From Rhodospirillaceae bacterium UBA6219 (lineage in GTDB: Bacteria; Pseudomonadota; Alphaproteobacteria; Rhodospirillales; Magnetospirillaceae), in NCBI GenBank assembly GCA_002435715.1, contig DISD01000002.1:22994-86993 (forward strand): a stretch of 64,000 nucleotides of DNA, given 5' to 3'. A program made the translations under genes and the position numbers. Shown here piece by piece: positions 8,766 through 17,189 of the stretch. The notes beneath the pieces were generated by a model. It was not told where the DNA came from and ran no database searches. It saw only the letters and a list, made by a program, of their open reading frames with translations. Position 1 is the first letter of the stretch; each line of letters opens with the position of its first letter.

Positions 8766-9362
8766 ATGGCTTTCGAGCTTCCCGCGCTTCCCTATGAAAA
8801 GACCGCTCTGGAACCGTTCATCTCGGCTCAGACGCTGGACTTCCACCATGGCAAGCACCACAACGCCTATGTCACCAACCTGAACAACCTGGTCAAGGAC
8901 ACCGATCTGGCGTCCAAGTCCCTGGAAGAGATCATCATGGTCGCCGCCAAGGACCTGCCGGCCAAGCAGGGCGTGTTCAACAACGCAGCGCAGGTGTGGA
9001 ACCACACCTTCTTCTGGAACTGCATGAAGCAAGGTGGCGGCGGCAAGCCCACCGGCGCCGTGCTGGCCAAGATCGAAGCCGCTTTCGGTTCCTATGAAAA
9101 GTTCGCCGAAGACTTCAAGAACGCCGCTGTCACCCAGTTCGGTTCCGGCTGGGCCTGGCTGGTGGAAGAAAACGGCGCGCTGAAGATCACCAAGACCGCC
9201 AACGCCGACCTGCCCATGGCCCATGGCCAAAAGGCCCTGCTGACCGTCGACGTCTGGGAACACGCTTATTACCTGGATTACCAGAACCGTCGTCCCGATT
9301 TCGTCCAGACCTTCCTGGACAAGCTGGTCAACTGGGATTTCGTGGCCCAGAACCTGGGCTAA
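8766..9362 (+). CDS. sodB: superoxide dismutase, Fe/Mn family (probably Fe)
   Basis: 198 residues. It dismutates superoxide to oxygen and peroxide, cytoplasmic (no signal peptide). Metal ligands are visible: His in FHHGKHHNAYV, His in WNHTFFWNCM, and Asp and His in DVWEHAYYLDYQN. The outer-sphere Gln-containing NNAAQVWNHTFFW context is closer to iron enzymes. The upstream 101 bp is markedly more AT-rich than its surroundings and holds GAGG near the start, as expected for an independent promoter. A hairpin follows the stop. Confidence 0.92.
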   Translation: MAFELPALPYEKTALEPFISAQTLDFHHGKHHNAYVTNLNNLVKDTDLASKSLEEIIMVAAKDLPAKQGVFNNAAQVWNHTFFWNCMKQGGGGKPTGAVLAKIEAAFGSYEKFAEDFKNAAVTQFGSGWAWLVEENGALKITKTANADLPMAHGQKALLTVDVWEHAYYLDYQNRRPDFVQTFLDKLVNWDFVAQNLG

Positions 9363-9386
9363 ACCGAAAGTTCGGTTCCGAAGCGA

Positions 9387-9416
9387 AACGGCCCTTCCCT
9401 TTCGGGAGGGGCCGTT
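9387..9416 (+). terminator. hairpin after superoxide dismutase
   Basis: AACGGCCC...GGGGCCGTT forms a GC-rich stem with loop near TTCG, 25 bp after the sodB stop. The downstream T tract is weak (CCATATTT), so it may be a poor intrinsic terminator. A smaller inverted repeat AACCGAAAGTTCGGTT lies just before it. Confidence 0.5.
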
Positions 9417-9485
9417 CCATATTTCCGCCATGATCCGTGGCGAATATCGCGGATCGCACTTTCTTTTCCCAAGGGGACACGCACC

Positions 9486-10013
9486 ATGCGTCGCATCGTC
9501 GTTTCTTTCACCGCCCTGACCGCCCTGATGGCGGTTGCCGCCTGTTCGGACCAGGCGCAGCAGACCGGCGGCGCCACCGGCGCCGGCTATAATTCCGGTG
9601 CCACCGCTCCTCAGCGCCCCACCGGCGGCGTGATGAGCGAAGCCGAGCGTCTGGCCCAGATGCAGCGCGAATTCCAGACTTCGGTCGGCGACCGTGTCTA
9701 CTTCGCCACCGACAGCCAGTCGCTGTCGGCCGACGCCAAGGCCACCCTGGACCGCCAGACCGCCTTCCTGCGTCGCTATCCCACCGTCATGCTGCGCATC
9801 GAAGGCCATGCCGACGAACGCGGCACCCGCGAATACAACCTGGCCCTGGGCGACCGTCGTGCCCAATCGGCCAAGGAATATCTGATGGCTCAGGGCATCC
9901 AGGGCAGCCGCCTGTCGACCTCGACCTATGGCAAGGAACGCCCGGAAGCCAACGGCTCGAACGAGCAGGCCTGGGCGCAGAACCGCCGCGCCGTCAGCGT
10001 CATCGCCCAGTAA
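9486..10013 (+). CDS. pal: peptidoglycan-associated lipoprotein Pal
   Basis: 175 residues. A lipoprotein signal peptide ends at the lipobox VAAC (Cys about residue 20), so it is lipid-anchored in the outer membrane. An OmpA-like peptidoglycan-binding domain fills about 70-175, with the characteristic RIEGHADERGTREYNLALGD and RAQSAKEYL. Pal normally works with TolQRAB in outer-membrane constriction, but no tol genes are adjacent here: its neighbours are sodB and, convergently, YeeE genes. It could be the sole Pal or a paralogue. Confidence 0.85.
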   Translation: MRRIVVSFTALTALMAVAACSDQAQQTGGATGAGYNSGATAPQRPTGGVMSEAERLAQMQREFQTSVGDRVYFATDSQSLSADAKATLDRQTAFLRRYPTVMLRIEGHADERGTREYNLALGDRRAQSAKEYLMAQGIQGSRLSTSTYGKERPEANGSNEQAWAQNRRAVSVIAQ

Positions 10014-10027
10014 GGCGTCGCGCCAAG

Positions 10028-10061
10028 AAAAAGCCCGGAACCATCGGTTCCGGGCTTTTTT
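10028..10061. terminator. bidirectional intrinsic terminator
   Basis: AAGCCCGGAACC-ATC-GGTTCCGGGCTT is a perfect 12-bp stem with A-rich left and T-rich right flanks. It lies between convergent pal and the YeeE-like gene ending at 10066 and fits as terminator for both. Confidence 0.9.
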
Positions 10062-10065
10062 CGTT

Positions 10066-10509
10066 TCAGCCTTTGACGGCCTTGGCGGGAAGCCAAGAAT
10101 TCCTTTCCAGCAAGCGCCAACAAAGGATGCCGGCCCCCATGGCCAGGCAGAACCAAAGCGCGGTCCCCAGACCGGCCGCCCCGGCCAGCAGCGCCGGCCC
10201 CGGGCAATAGCCGACCAGCCCCCAACCGATGCCGAACAAGGACGCCCCCACGAACAGCCGCGCATCCACATCGTGACGTTGGGGAATTTGATAATGGACA
10301 GCACAAAGCGGCCCCGAACGGCGCAGGCACCATTGGTAGCCCAAGAAGGTCACCGTCAGACCGCCACCCATGACGAAGGCCAAGGTGGGGTCCCAAATGC
10401 CGAACAGGTCCAGAAATCCCAGAACCCGGGCAGAATCGGCCATGCCCGACACCAGCAAGCCGCAGCCGAACAACAGACCGGCGGCGAAGGCGCTGATTTG
10501 ACGCGTCAT
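10066..10509 (-). CDS. YeeE/YedE family membrane protein, second half-gene
   Basis: 147 residues with about four hydrophobic helices. The motif IGWGLVGYCPGPALLAG, with one conserved Cys, belongs to the YeeE/YedE (DUF6691) family linked to thiosulfate or sulfur-compound uptake. Full-length YeeE proteins are about twice this size; here two half-size proteins are encoded by adjacent genes, this one second. The ATG at 10509 overlaps the stop of the upstream gene by one base (TGATG), so they are coupled and probably form one transporter. The substrate is inferred from the family. Confidence 0.75.
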   Translation of the reverse strand: MTRQISAFAAGLLFGCGLLVSGMADSARVLGFLDLFGIWDPTLAFVMGGGLTVTFLGYQWCLRRSGPLCAVHYQIPQRHDVDARLFVGASLFGIGWGLVGYCPGPALLAGAAGLGTALWFCLAMGAGILCWRLLERNSWLPAKAVKG

Positions 10510-10940
10510 CACACTCCCCCCAGCACATGACGGATGACGAAGACGGTCACCCCGGCCACCGCCATGAAGGTGGCGACGGCCGCCAGCGAACGCGGTGACA
10601 ACCGGGCCAAACCGCAAATGCCGTGACCCGAGGTGCAGCCATTGGCCATGCGGCTACCAAAGCCGACCAGGAAACCGGCCACCAGCACCATGCCCAAGCC
10701 CATTTGGGCCGGGACCGGAAACAGCCCCAAAGCCGAGGCGATCACCGCCGGAACCGCCATGCCGGCCAGAAAGGCCAGGCGCCACGCCGTATCGGTGGAA
10801 CGCGGTTCCTGGGCCAGACCGCCAACGATGCCGGCGATCCCCATGATCCGGCCATTGGCCAGCATCAACAAAACGGCAGCGGCGCCGATCAGGGCACCGC
10901 CGGCCAACCCCATCAAGGGTGAAAATTCAGCAACGCTCAT
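10509..10940 (-). CDS. YeeE/YedE family membrane protein, first half-gene
   Basis: 143 residues, four predicted membrane segments. It carries the family signature NGCTSGHGICGLARLSPRS with two conserved cysteines, matching the N-terminal half of YeeE/YedE sulfur transporters. It is translated first and coupled to the second half-gene. The start at 10940 (MSVAEFSPLMGLAGGALIGA) is the first suitable ATG. The 143-bp region between it and the divergent rimO must hold both promoters; no clear operator was identified. Confidence 0.75.
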   Translation of the reverse strand: MSVAEFSPLMGLAGGALIGAAAVLLMLANGRIMGIAGIVGGLAQEPRSTDTAWRLAFLAGMAVPAVIASALGLFPVPAQMGLGMVLVAGFLVGFGSRMANGCTSGHGICGLARLSPRSLAAVATFMAVAGVTVFVIRHVLGGV

Positions 10941-11083
10941 CTTTGCTTACCGCAGATGCGAGAACAACAGCGGGGACTAATTTAGCATCCGCAGCAAATC
11001 GTCAAGGAAAGATCGCAGCAGGCTTGAAACTCGGGCCGCAAAAAGCTACTTCCACGGCCATCATCACACAAAGGAACCCCGTC

Positions 11084-12418
11084 ATGCCCAAGATCGGAAT
11101 CGTCAGCCTGGGCTGCGCCAAAGCCTTGGTGGATTCGGAACGAATCCTCACCCGCCTGCGCGCCGAGGGCTATGACATCTCGGATTCCTATGACGGCGCC
11201 GACGTGGTGGTGGTCAACACCTGCGGTTTCCTGGACAGCGCGCGGGCCGAATCGCTGGAAGCCATCGGCGAAGCCATGAACGAAAACGGCCGCGTCATCG
11301 TCACCGGCTGCATGGGCGGCGAAGAAGACACCATCCGCAAGGCCCATCCCGACGTGCTGGCGGTCACCGGGCCGCACCAATATCAACAGGTGGTGGATGC
11401 GGTGCATCAAGCGGCGCCGCCGGAAAGCTCGCCGCTCCATTCGTTGGTGCCGCCCGAAGGCCTGCACCTGACGCCCGGCCATTACGCCTATCTGAAGATT
11501 TCCGAAGGCTGCAACCACCGCTGTTCCTTCTGCATCATCCCCGGCATTCGCGGCGATTTGGTCAGCCGCCCGGTGGGCGACGTGCTGGAAGAAGCCGAAC
11601 GCTTGGCCATGGCCGGCATCAAGGAAATCCTGGTGATCAGCCAGGATACCGGCGCCTATGGCGTCGATCTGAAATATGCCGAAAGTCAATGGCATGGCCG
11701 TCCCGTCAAATCACGGTTGACGGAAATGGCCGCCGCCTTGGGCGATCTGGGCGTTTGGACGCGCCTGCATTACGTCTATCCCTATCCCCATGTGGACGAA
11801 GTGATCCCGCTGATGGCGCAAGGCAAGATCCTGCCCTATCTGGACATCCCCTTCCAGCATGCCAGCCCGAAGATCCTGAAGGCGATGAAGCGGCCGGCCG
11901 ACCATGAACGCCTGCTGGAACGCATCAAGTCCTGGCGCGAGGTTTGCCCCGATCTGGCGATCCGCTCCACCTTCATCGTCGGCTTCCCCGGCGAGACCGA
12001 GGAAGATTTCGAGTTCCTGCTGGATTGGCTGGTACAGGCCCGCATCGACCGCGTCGGCTGCTTCAAATATGAAAACGTCGGCGGTGCCCCGGCCAATTCC
12101 TTGGAAGACCACGTGGACGAGGACGTCAAGGAAGAGCGCTATAACCGCTTGATGGAAGTGGCCCGCCAGATCGCCGACGACATCAGCAAGTCGAAGATCG
12201 GCAAGACCATCGAAGTCATCATCGACGAAGTGGACGACGAAGGCGCTTTCGGCCGGTCCTGGGCCGACAGCCCGGAAGTGGACGGCTGCGTGTTCATCAA
12301 CGGCGAAACCGACGTGGAACCGGGCGACATCGTCCTGGTGGAAGTGGAAAACGCCGAAGATTTCGATCTGTGGGGCCGCATCGTCGGCATCGCCCCGGAA
12401 CGCGTCCGCAAATACTAG
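11084..12418 (+). CDS. rimO: ribosomal protein S12 methylthiotransferase RimO
   Basis: 444 residues. It is a radical SAM enzyme that methylthiolates an Asp of ribosomal protein S12. Domains: N-terminal UPF0004 with its cysteines (SLGCAKALVDSE, NTCGFLDSA, TGCMGG), radical SAM core with CxxxCxxC in SEGCNHRCSFCIIPGIRGD, and a C-terminal TRAM domain (about 375-444). The RimO-type GIRGDLVSRP distinguishes it from MiaB. ATG 11084 follows AAGGAA. It is convergent with the ABC transporter, with only 12 bp between stops. Confidence 0.93.
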   Translation: MPKIGIVSLGCAKALVDSERILTRLRAEGYDISDSYDGADVVVVNTCGFLDSARAESLEAIGEAMNENGRVIVTGCMGGEEDTIRKAHPDVLAVTGPHQYQQVVDAVHQAAPPESSPLHSLVPPEGLHLTPGHYAYLKISEGCNHRCSFCIIPGIRGDLVSRPVGDVLEEAERLAMAGIKEILVISQDTGAYGVDLKYAESQWHGRPVKSRLTEMAAALGDLGVWTRLHYVYPYPHVDEVIPLMAQGKILPYLDIPFQHASPKILKAMKRPADHERLLERIKSWREVCPDLAIRSTFIVGFPGETEEDFEFLLDWLVQARIDRVGCFKYENVGGAPANSLEDHVDEDVKEERYNRLMEVARQIADDISKSKIGKTIEVIIDEVDDEGAFGRSWADSPEVDGCVFINGETDVEPGDIVLVEVENAEDFDLWGRIVGIAPERVRKY

Positions 12419-12430
12419 GCTCTTTTCGGC

Positions 12431-13111
12431 TTATTCCACCAAGCGGCCGTCGCGAAGCACATGCATGGCATCGAAGCGGTCGAAAATCTTCTCGTCGTGG
12501 GTGACGACGATGACCGCCGCGTGCTGTTCCATTGCCACTTTGCGCAACAGGTCCATGACAATGCCGGCGCGTTCCGAATCCAAGGCGGCGGTGGGTTCGT
12601 CTGCCAGGATGATCCGCGGGCGATTGGCCAGGGCGCGGGCGATGGCCACCCGCTGGGCCTGACCGCCGGACAATTGTGACGGCCGCCTTTCGGCATGCTC
12701 GCCCACTTCCAGATAGTCCAACAATTCCTGCGCCCGTTGCCTGGCCTGACTGCGCCCCTGCCCCATCAGATCCAGCACCACCTCGATGTTCTCGGACACC
12801 GACAGGAACGGGATCAGGTTGTGGAACTGAAAGATGAAACCGATCTTTTCCAGCCGTAACCGGCGCAGGTCGCGACGGGTCCACTTGCCGTCATAGACCA
12901 CCTCGCCGTCCAGTCTGATCCACCCGGAACTGGGCTCGACGATGGCGGCAACCAGATTGAGCAGCGTACTTTTACCCGATCCGCTGGGCCCCAGCAGCCC
13001 CACCACCTGTCCGGCGTGGATATCAAGATCAAGGTCCCGCAGGGCGTCGACCCGCGTCGCTCCCTCGCCATAATGCTTCGACAATCCTTTGAGCTCGACC
13101 AAGGCTTCCAT
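12431..13111 (-). CDS. ABC exporter ATP-binding protein (DevA/MacB/LolD-like)
   Basis: 226 residues. Walker A is GPSGSGKSTLLN, the signature LSGGQAQRVAIARAL, and Walker B IILADEPTAALD followed by VVTHDE. This is the MacB/LolD/DevA subgroup that powers FtsX-type permeases. It is the last of three coupled genes: HlyD-type adaptor, permease, ATPase, the DevBCA order. The permease stop is 1 bp from this start. Such systems export lipids, peptides or siderophores through an outer-membrane channel that is not encoded nearby; the substrate is unknown. Confidence 0.88.
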   Translation of the reverse strand: MEALVELKGLSKHYGEGATRVDALRDLDLDIHAGQVVGLLGPSGSGKSTLLNLVAAIVEPSSGWIRLDGEVVYDGKWTRRDLRRLRLEKIGFIFQFHNLIPFLSVSENIEVVLDLMGQGRSQARQRAQELLDYLEVGEHAERRPSQLSGGQAQRVAIARALANRPRIILADEPTAALDSERAGIVMDLLRKVAMEQHAAVIVVTHDEKIFDRFDAMHVLRDGRLVE

Positions 13112-13112
13112 G

Positions 13113-14243
13113 TCAGCCTCCCAAGGCCTGGGCGGGATCGACCTTCAACGCATAGCGAACCCCCATCAGGCTGGCCAACAGGCACACGAAAGTCACCACC
13201 CCCCCCAAAGCGACGGCGTCCCCCGGCAACAGGACGACCCGACGGGGAAAGTAGTCGGCGCCCATGAAAATCAGGGCCGCCCCCAATCCGAAACCGATGC
13301 CGCCCAAGGCCAAGGATTGCTGGACGATCAGGCCGACGATGGTGCGGTCAGGCGCTCCGATCAGTTTAAGCGTGGCGATCTCGCGCATCTTGTCCATGGT
13401 CATGGTGTAGATGATCAGGGCAATCACCACCGCCGACACCAGTAAAAGGATGGTGGTGAACATGCCGATCTGCTTGCGCGCCCGATCGACCACCGAACTG
13501 ACCAGCAGGTTTTCCTGTCGGTCTTGGGTCAACGCCCCCAGATGTTTCCAGCGCTGCACCGTTCGGGCGACGGCTTCGGCCGCCACGCCGGGACGCAATC
13601 GGGCGACGACGGCGTTGACTTGGTTCAGGTTGGCCCCCTGTCCGCGAAAAGCCTGATTGCGAGCGGCCGCGCCTTCCAGTTCGAACTGAAGTTCCTGGGC
13701 GTCTTTCAGCGTCAGATAGGCGACGGGATTACCACCGGAATCCACCCGTCCCTCGGTCAGCCCGACGATGGTGAAATCCTTCGATCCCAGGTGTAGCTTT
13801 TCCCCCAGGGCGATCCCCGCACGCCGATCGACCACCATTTCGTAATGAGAGCGGGCGACGGCACGCCCGGCGACCAAATGTTTGGGCTCTCCCAAGCGGC
13901 CGATCTCATAGCCCACCACGTAAAGCCGTATCTTGCGCTGGCCCTGTCTTGCCTCGGCGATCTGGAAAGTCAGCACCCCGGCTTCGGCCACCCCTTCCAG
14001 ACGGGCCACGGTTTCGCGGGCATCCTTGGGAATACGGGACGATTCGGCGAAAGGTCCCTGCGTACCGCCTTCAACCACCCACAGATCGGCGTCGGCCAGA
14101 CGCACCAATTGCAAGGCGTCGGCGACGATGCCCCGATAAATGCCGACCATGGACAGCACCACGCCCAACAACAAAGCCAAGCCGACACAGGTCAGCACGA
14201 AACGTCCCAACCGATGACGGATGTCACGCCGGGCCAGGTTCAT
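13113..14243 (-). CDS. ABC exporter permease, FtsX/MacB type (DevC-like)
   Basis: 376 residues. One transmembrane helix near the N-terminus (about 14-36), a large periplasmic domain, then three helices in the last 120 residues, the standard type VII ABC layout. The start MNLARRDIRHRLGRFVLTCV at 14243 overlaps the adaptor gene stop (ATGA). No Walker motifs, as expected for a separate permease. The periplasmic core contains HLGSKDFTIVGLTEGRVDSGG, typical of the MacB core domain. Confidence 0.85.
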   Translation of the reverse strand: MNLARRDIRHRLGRFVLTCVGLALLLGVVLSMVGIYRGIVADALQLVRLADADLWVVEGGTQGPFAESSRIPKDARETVARLEGVAEAGVLTFQIAEARQGQRKIRLYVVGYEIGRLGEPKHLVAGRAVARSHYEMVVDRRAGIALGEKLHLGSKDFTIVGLTEGRVDSGGNPVAYLTLKDAQELQFELEGAAARNQAFRGQGANLNQVNAVVARLRPGVAAEAVARTVQRWKHLGALTQDRQENLLVSSVVDRARKQIGMFTTILLLVSAVVIALIIYTMTMDKMREIATLKLIGAPDRTIVGLIVQQSLALGGIGFGLGAALIFMGADYFPRRVVLLPGDAVALGGVVTFVCLLASLMGVRYALKVDPAQALGG

Positions 14244-15133
14244 TTCTGGTCCTCCACCACCACCTCGGCCTGTTCGCCCAGATGGAAGGGTTGGGGAATG
14301 GTGTCGAAGGCGATGTGAACGATCCGTTCCTCGGAGACACGATCCGCCTCGATGTCGATACGGGCGACGCGCCCGGAAAAGTCGAGCCCCGGCAGCGAAC
14401 GCAGGACGATACGGGCACTTTGACCAACCGCCAGATGGCCGGCACGGGCCTCGTCCACATAAGCGCGCACCCAAACCGTGACCGGATCGACCACGGTGAA
14501 CACCGCCGCCCCGGCCACCACGGCCGCCCCCAGTTCGCGTTCGCGTTTGACCACCAAACCGTCATAGGGGGCGGTCAGGATGAATTTGGCCAGTTTCTGG
14601 CGTTCGCGTTCCAGCAACGCCTTCGACGCTTCGATATCGGCCAGGGCGACGGCCACGTCGGCGGCGGCGATATCGGCACCGGCCCGGGCGTCTTCGGCGG
14701 CTTCGATCGAGACGGTGCCCTTACGCTCCAAGGCTTGGCGGCGACTATCGACGCTTTGCTTTTGCTCGCGAACGGCGCGGGCCCGTTCCAACCGGGCACG
14801 GGCCTGGGTCAGGGCCGCCTCGGCCTGGGCGACCACCGCCCGTTGTTCGCCATCCGCCAGATGCGCCAGAATCTGCCCCTTGGCGACGCGATCACCTTGA
14901 TCGGCACTCAGCGCGATCAACGTACCGGCCACCTCGAAACCAATCGTGGATTGTACGCGCGCCTCGACCGTACCGATCCCATAGACGCCGACGGCCTCGG
15001 AGACGGCCTCGGGCTTCGCGGCCCGCACCTCGCCGTCACTCGCCTTGCCCCCCGATTGTCGCGAGACGATGGCGAGGGCCAGGATTCCCGCCACCAAAAC
15101 AGCCGCTCCCGCCCATTTCCATGACAGCTTCAT
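14240..15133 (-). CDS. HlyD/DevB-type periplasmic adaptor of an ABC exporter
   Basis: 297 residues. It has an N-terminal signal/anchor (WKWAGAAVLVAGILALAIVS), then a lipoyl/barrel-sandwich half (TIGFEVAGTLIALSADQGDRVAKGQILAHL), a long alpha-helical hairpin rich in Ala, Arg and Glu (about 95-165), and the second lipoyl half (LTAPYDGLVVKRERELGAAV). Start 15133 is preferred to ATG 15154 because GTAGGGGC precedes it. It is the first gene of the exporter operon. The 86 bp upstream is AT-rich with imperfect AATAT repeats near 15145-15172, a plausible promoter region. Confidence 0.85.
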   Translation of the reverse strand: MKLSWKWAGAAVLVAGILALAIVSRQSGGKASDGEVRAAKPEAVSEAVGVYGIGTVEARVQSTIGFEVAGTLIALSADQGDRVAKGQILAHLADGEQRAVVAQAEAALTQARARLERARAVREQKQSVDSRRQALERKGTVSIEAAEDARAGADIAAADVAVALADIEASKALLERERQKLAKFILTAPYDGLVVKRERELGAAVVAGAAVFTVVDPVTVWVRAYVDEARAGHLAVGQSARIVLRSLPGLDFSGRVARIDIEADRVSEERIVHIAFDTIPQPFHLGEQAEVVVEDQK

Positions 15134-15219
15134 TTCGCCCCTACGCAATATCAATTTTCCCTAATATTGAAATTCCCAGCGTACCGCGTCCTTGACGCCC
15201 GTCAATGCCCCGCTCGGAC

Positions 15220-15615
15220 CTAAAACAGCTTGAAATCCGTGGAGGTGCCCTTCATTCCCCAGCTGACGGCTTCCAAGAAGGTGGAGACCCCGCACGGCTT
15301 GCTGACCAAGCCGGCGAAACCATGAGCTTGCAGCCGTTCGATCAGATCGGGCAGTGCCGAGGCGGTCAGGGCCAAAATAGGGGGCGCGTCGTCTCCCAAG
15401 GCGGTAATGATGTCGGATGCCACGTCCATGCCGCTGCGTCCGGGCAGGTTGATGTCCATCAAAACCAGACCGGGACGGTATTTGTGGACCATTTCGACCG
15501 CGCGCATCCCGTCATCCAGGGCGATCCCCCCGAACGGCGTCATTTCCAACAAGTCCATGTAAAGGTCGCGGTTGGTCTTGTTGTCGTCGACGACCAACAC
15601 GCAGGGCTTTTCCAT
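15220..15615 (-). CDS. single-domain response regulator
   Basis: 131 residues, receiver domain only. The acidic pair is in VLVVDDNKTNRDLYMDLLEM, the phosphorylated Asp in LVLMDINLPGRSGMD, the Thr in LALTAS and the Lys in VSKPCGVSTFLEAV. It has no output domain, so it signals by protein contact or in a phosphorelay. ATG 15615 follows GAGGAC. It stands alone, divergent from the coiled-coil repeat protein; no kinase is adjacent, the nearest being at 17190. Confidence 0.88.
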   Translation of the reverse strand: MEKPCVLVVDDNKTNRDLYMDLLEMTPFGGIALDDGMRAVEMVHKYRPGLVLMDINLPGRSGMDVASDIITALGDDAPPILALTASALPDLIERLQAHGFAGLVSKPCGVSTFLEAVSWGMKGTSTDFKLF

Positions 15616-15773
15616 GGGCAAGTCCTCTGGGCTATTTCTTCTGAACAGGGTGGCAGAGCCGGCTTTTTCCGGCAAGTGCCACCAATGCATGGCAGCGACT
15701 TAGCCGTCCCGCCCTTGTACGGCACAGCCGATCAAGGCATAGTGTTGCGTGTTTCGATTTCGGGTGAGAAACA

Positions 15774-17102
15774 ATGGGGTTTGGTGTGGTTTCCGACGAC
15801 CCGCAAGACATGGAATTACCGATGGGCGAGCAGCCCCCGGGAACGGGCATGGCGTTAAGCGCCGGAGCCAACGCCCCTACCGCCATGGATCAGGCCAATC
15901 TTGTCCCGCTGCTGGAACGGCTGGAAGCGCTGTCTTTCACCTTCGAAGCGCTGAACGCCAGCAGCCGGACCTATGCCGCCGAGGCGGTTCTGGAAACCCT
16001 GGGGCGCATGGAACGCCGCGACCTGCAGGCCCTGGCCGCGGTCGAGGCTTTCGCCAGCGCGCTGAAAACCGTCGGCCAGCATCTGGCCGGCTTGCGCAAC
16101 GCCATCCAGGGCACCGCCCACGACGCGGCCCACGGCTTCCAGTTGATCACCGAGCGCCTGGACCAGTTGGAAAACCGCATGGGTGCCAACGCCCTGACCG
16201 GCCCCTCGGATGGCAGCCAGTTGACGGTGATCGCCGACCGCCTGGGCGCTATCGAGGAATTGATCGGCCAAGGCGAAGCCTATGACCCCTCTCCCATGGT
16301 CCAGATTCTGGAAACCATGGTCCAGAAGGTGGAAAAGGTCGAAGAAAAGGTCGAGGACCTGCCCGGCCGCGTCGCCGAAGCGGTGGACATGGCCCCGGTG
16401 GCCAGCAATCTGGAAAACATCGCTGAGCGCATGGCCAGCGTCGAACGCAAGATCGACGAGGCCAAGACAGTGGACGTCACCCCGTTGCGTCTGGCGCTGG
16501 ACGTCATCTCGAAACGGGTGGCCCGCATCGAACAGCGGATGGAACAAGCCCCGGAACAAGCCCAAGGCGTGGACACGTCTTCCATCACCCAGGTGCTGGA
16601 AGCCATTTCCAGCCGGATCGGCAACATGGAAGAACGGGTCAGCAGCACCGACAAGGTGGACGCCCTGTCCGGCTTCCTGGAGATGGTCAACAAGCGGCTG
16701 GAACGCATGGAAAGCGGTTTGACCGCCGGCAAAACCCTGCCGCCCGGCGTGCGGGTCAATGCCAATCCGCGCCCACAGCCCCCCGTCCAAACCGCGGCGC
16801 CCGCTCCGGCGCCGGCCAAAACTCCAGTTGTGGCCACGGCCCCGGCACAGCCCCAAGCGGTTCAAAATCCGACGCCAGCCCCGGCTGCCACTGTCGCGGC
16901 CCCGGCCGCCCCGGCACCCAAAAACCCGGCGCCCAAAAACCCAGCGCTCAGCCGCCCCATCGCCCCACCACCGGCGGAGCCGCAGCCCTCGGCGGCATCG
17001 GTCATTCCGCCGGTCCTGCAGGGAAGCGAACAAGCCCCCCCCATTGCCAAGCAGCAGGTGGACAACTTGCTGGAACAAGTGCTGAAAGTGCTGTCGCGCT
17101 AG
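15774..17102 (+). CDS. coiled-coil repeat protein with Ala/Pro-rich tail, function unknown
   Basis: 442 residues, no recognised domain, signal peptide or membrane segment. Residues 122-316 hold seven copies of a 15-residue motif, L-x-x-I-x-x-R-h-x-x-h-E-x-x-h (h hydrophobic), starting at 122, 150, 179, 213, 242, 275 and 302, spaced 27-34 residues. Examples are LENIAERMASVERKI and LEAISSRIGNMEERV. Residues 325-425 are Pro/Ala-rich (repeats of APAP, PKNPAPKNPA), and a short amphipathic helix, VDNLLEQVLKVL, ends the protein. The helical repeats suggest a rod or oligomeric scaffold. The start has GGTGAG upstream; ATGs at 15810, 15825 and 15849 are alternatives. Confidence 0.8.
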   Translation: MGFGVVSDDPQDMELPMGEQPPGTGMALSAGANAPTAMDQANLVPLLERLEALSFTFEALNASSRTYAAEAVLETLGRMERRDLQALAAVEAFASALKTVGQHLAGLRNAIQGTAHDAAHGFQLITERLDQLENRMGANALTGPSDGSQLTVIADRLGAIEELIGQGEAYDPSPMVQILETMVQKVEKVEEKVEDLPGRVAEAVDMAPVASNLENIAERMASVERKIDEAKTVDVTPLRLALDVISKRVARIEQRMEQAPEQAQGVDTSSITQVLEAISSRIGNMEERVSSTDKVDALSGFLEMVNKRLERMESGLTAGKTLPPGVRVNANPRPQPPVQTAAPAPAPAKTPVVATAPAQPQAVQNPTPAPAATVAAPAAPAPKNPAPKNPALSRPIAPPPAEPQPSAASVIPPVLQGSEQAPPIAKQQVDNLLEQVLKVLSR

Positions 17103-17144
17103 AACGGCCCCGCAAGGGGCGCCACGGGCAGAAGCGAGAGATGG

Positions 17145-17160
17145 TTCCGTTTGAACGGAA
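17145..17160. repeat. 16-bp perfect palindrome between convergent genes
   Basis: TTCCGTT-TG-AACGGAA lies between the ends of the coiled-coil gene and the hybrid kinase gene. It has no T tract on either side, so it is not a convincing intrinsic terminator; it could be a weak transcription barrier or a protein site. Confidence 0.3.
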
Positions 17161-17189
17161 AACAGCTCGAGAAATTCTGTTGCGCTGCC

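Noticed and set aside
17107..17121. GCCCC-GCAA-GGGGC hairpin after the coiled-coil gene as a terminator
   Set aside because: Only five base pairs and no T tract; too weak to call.
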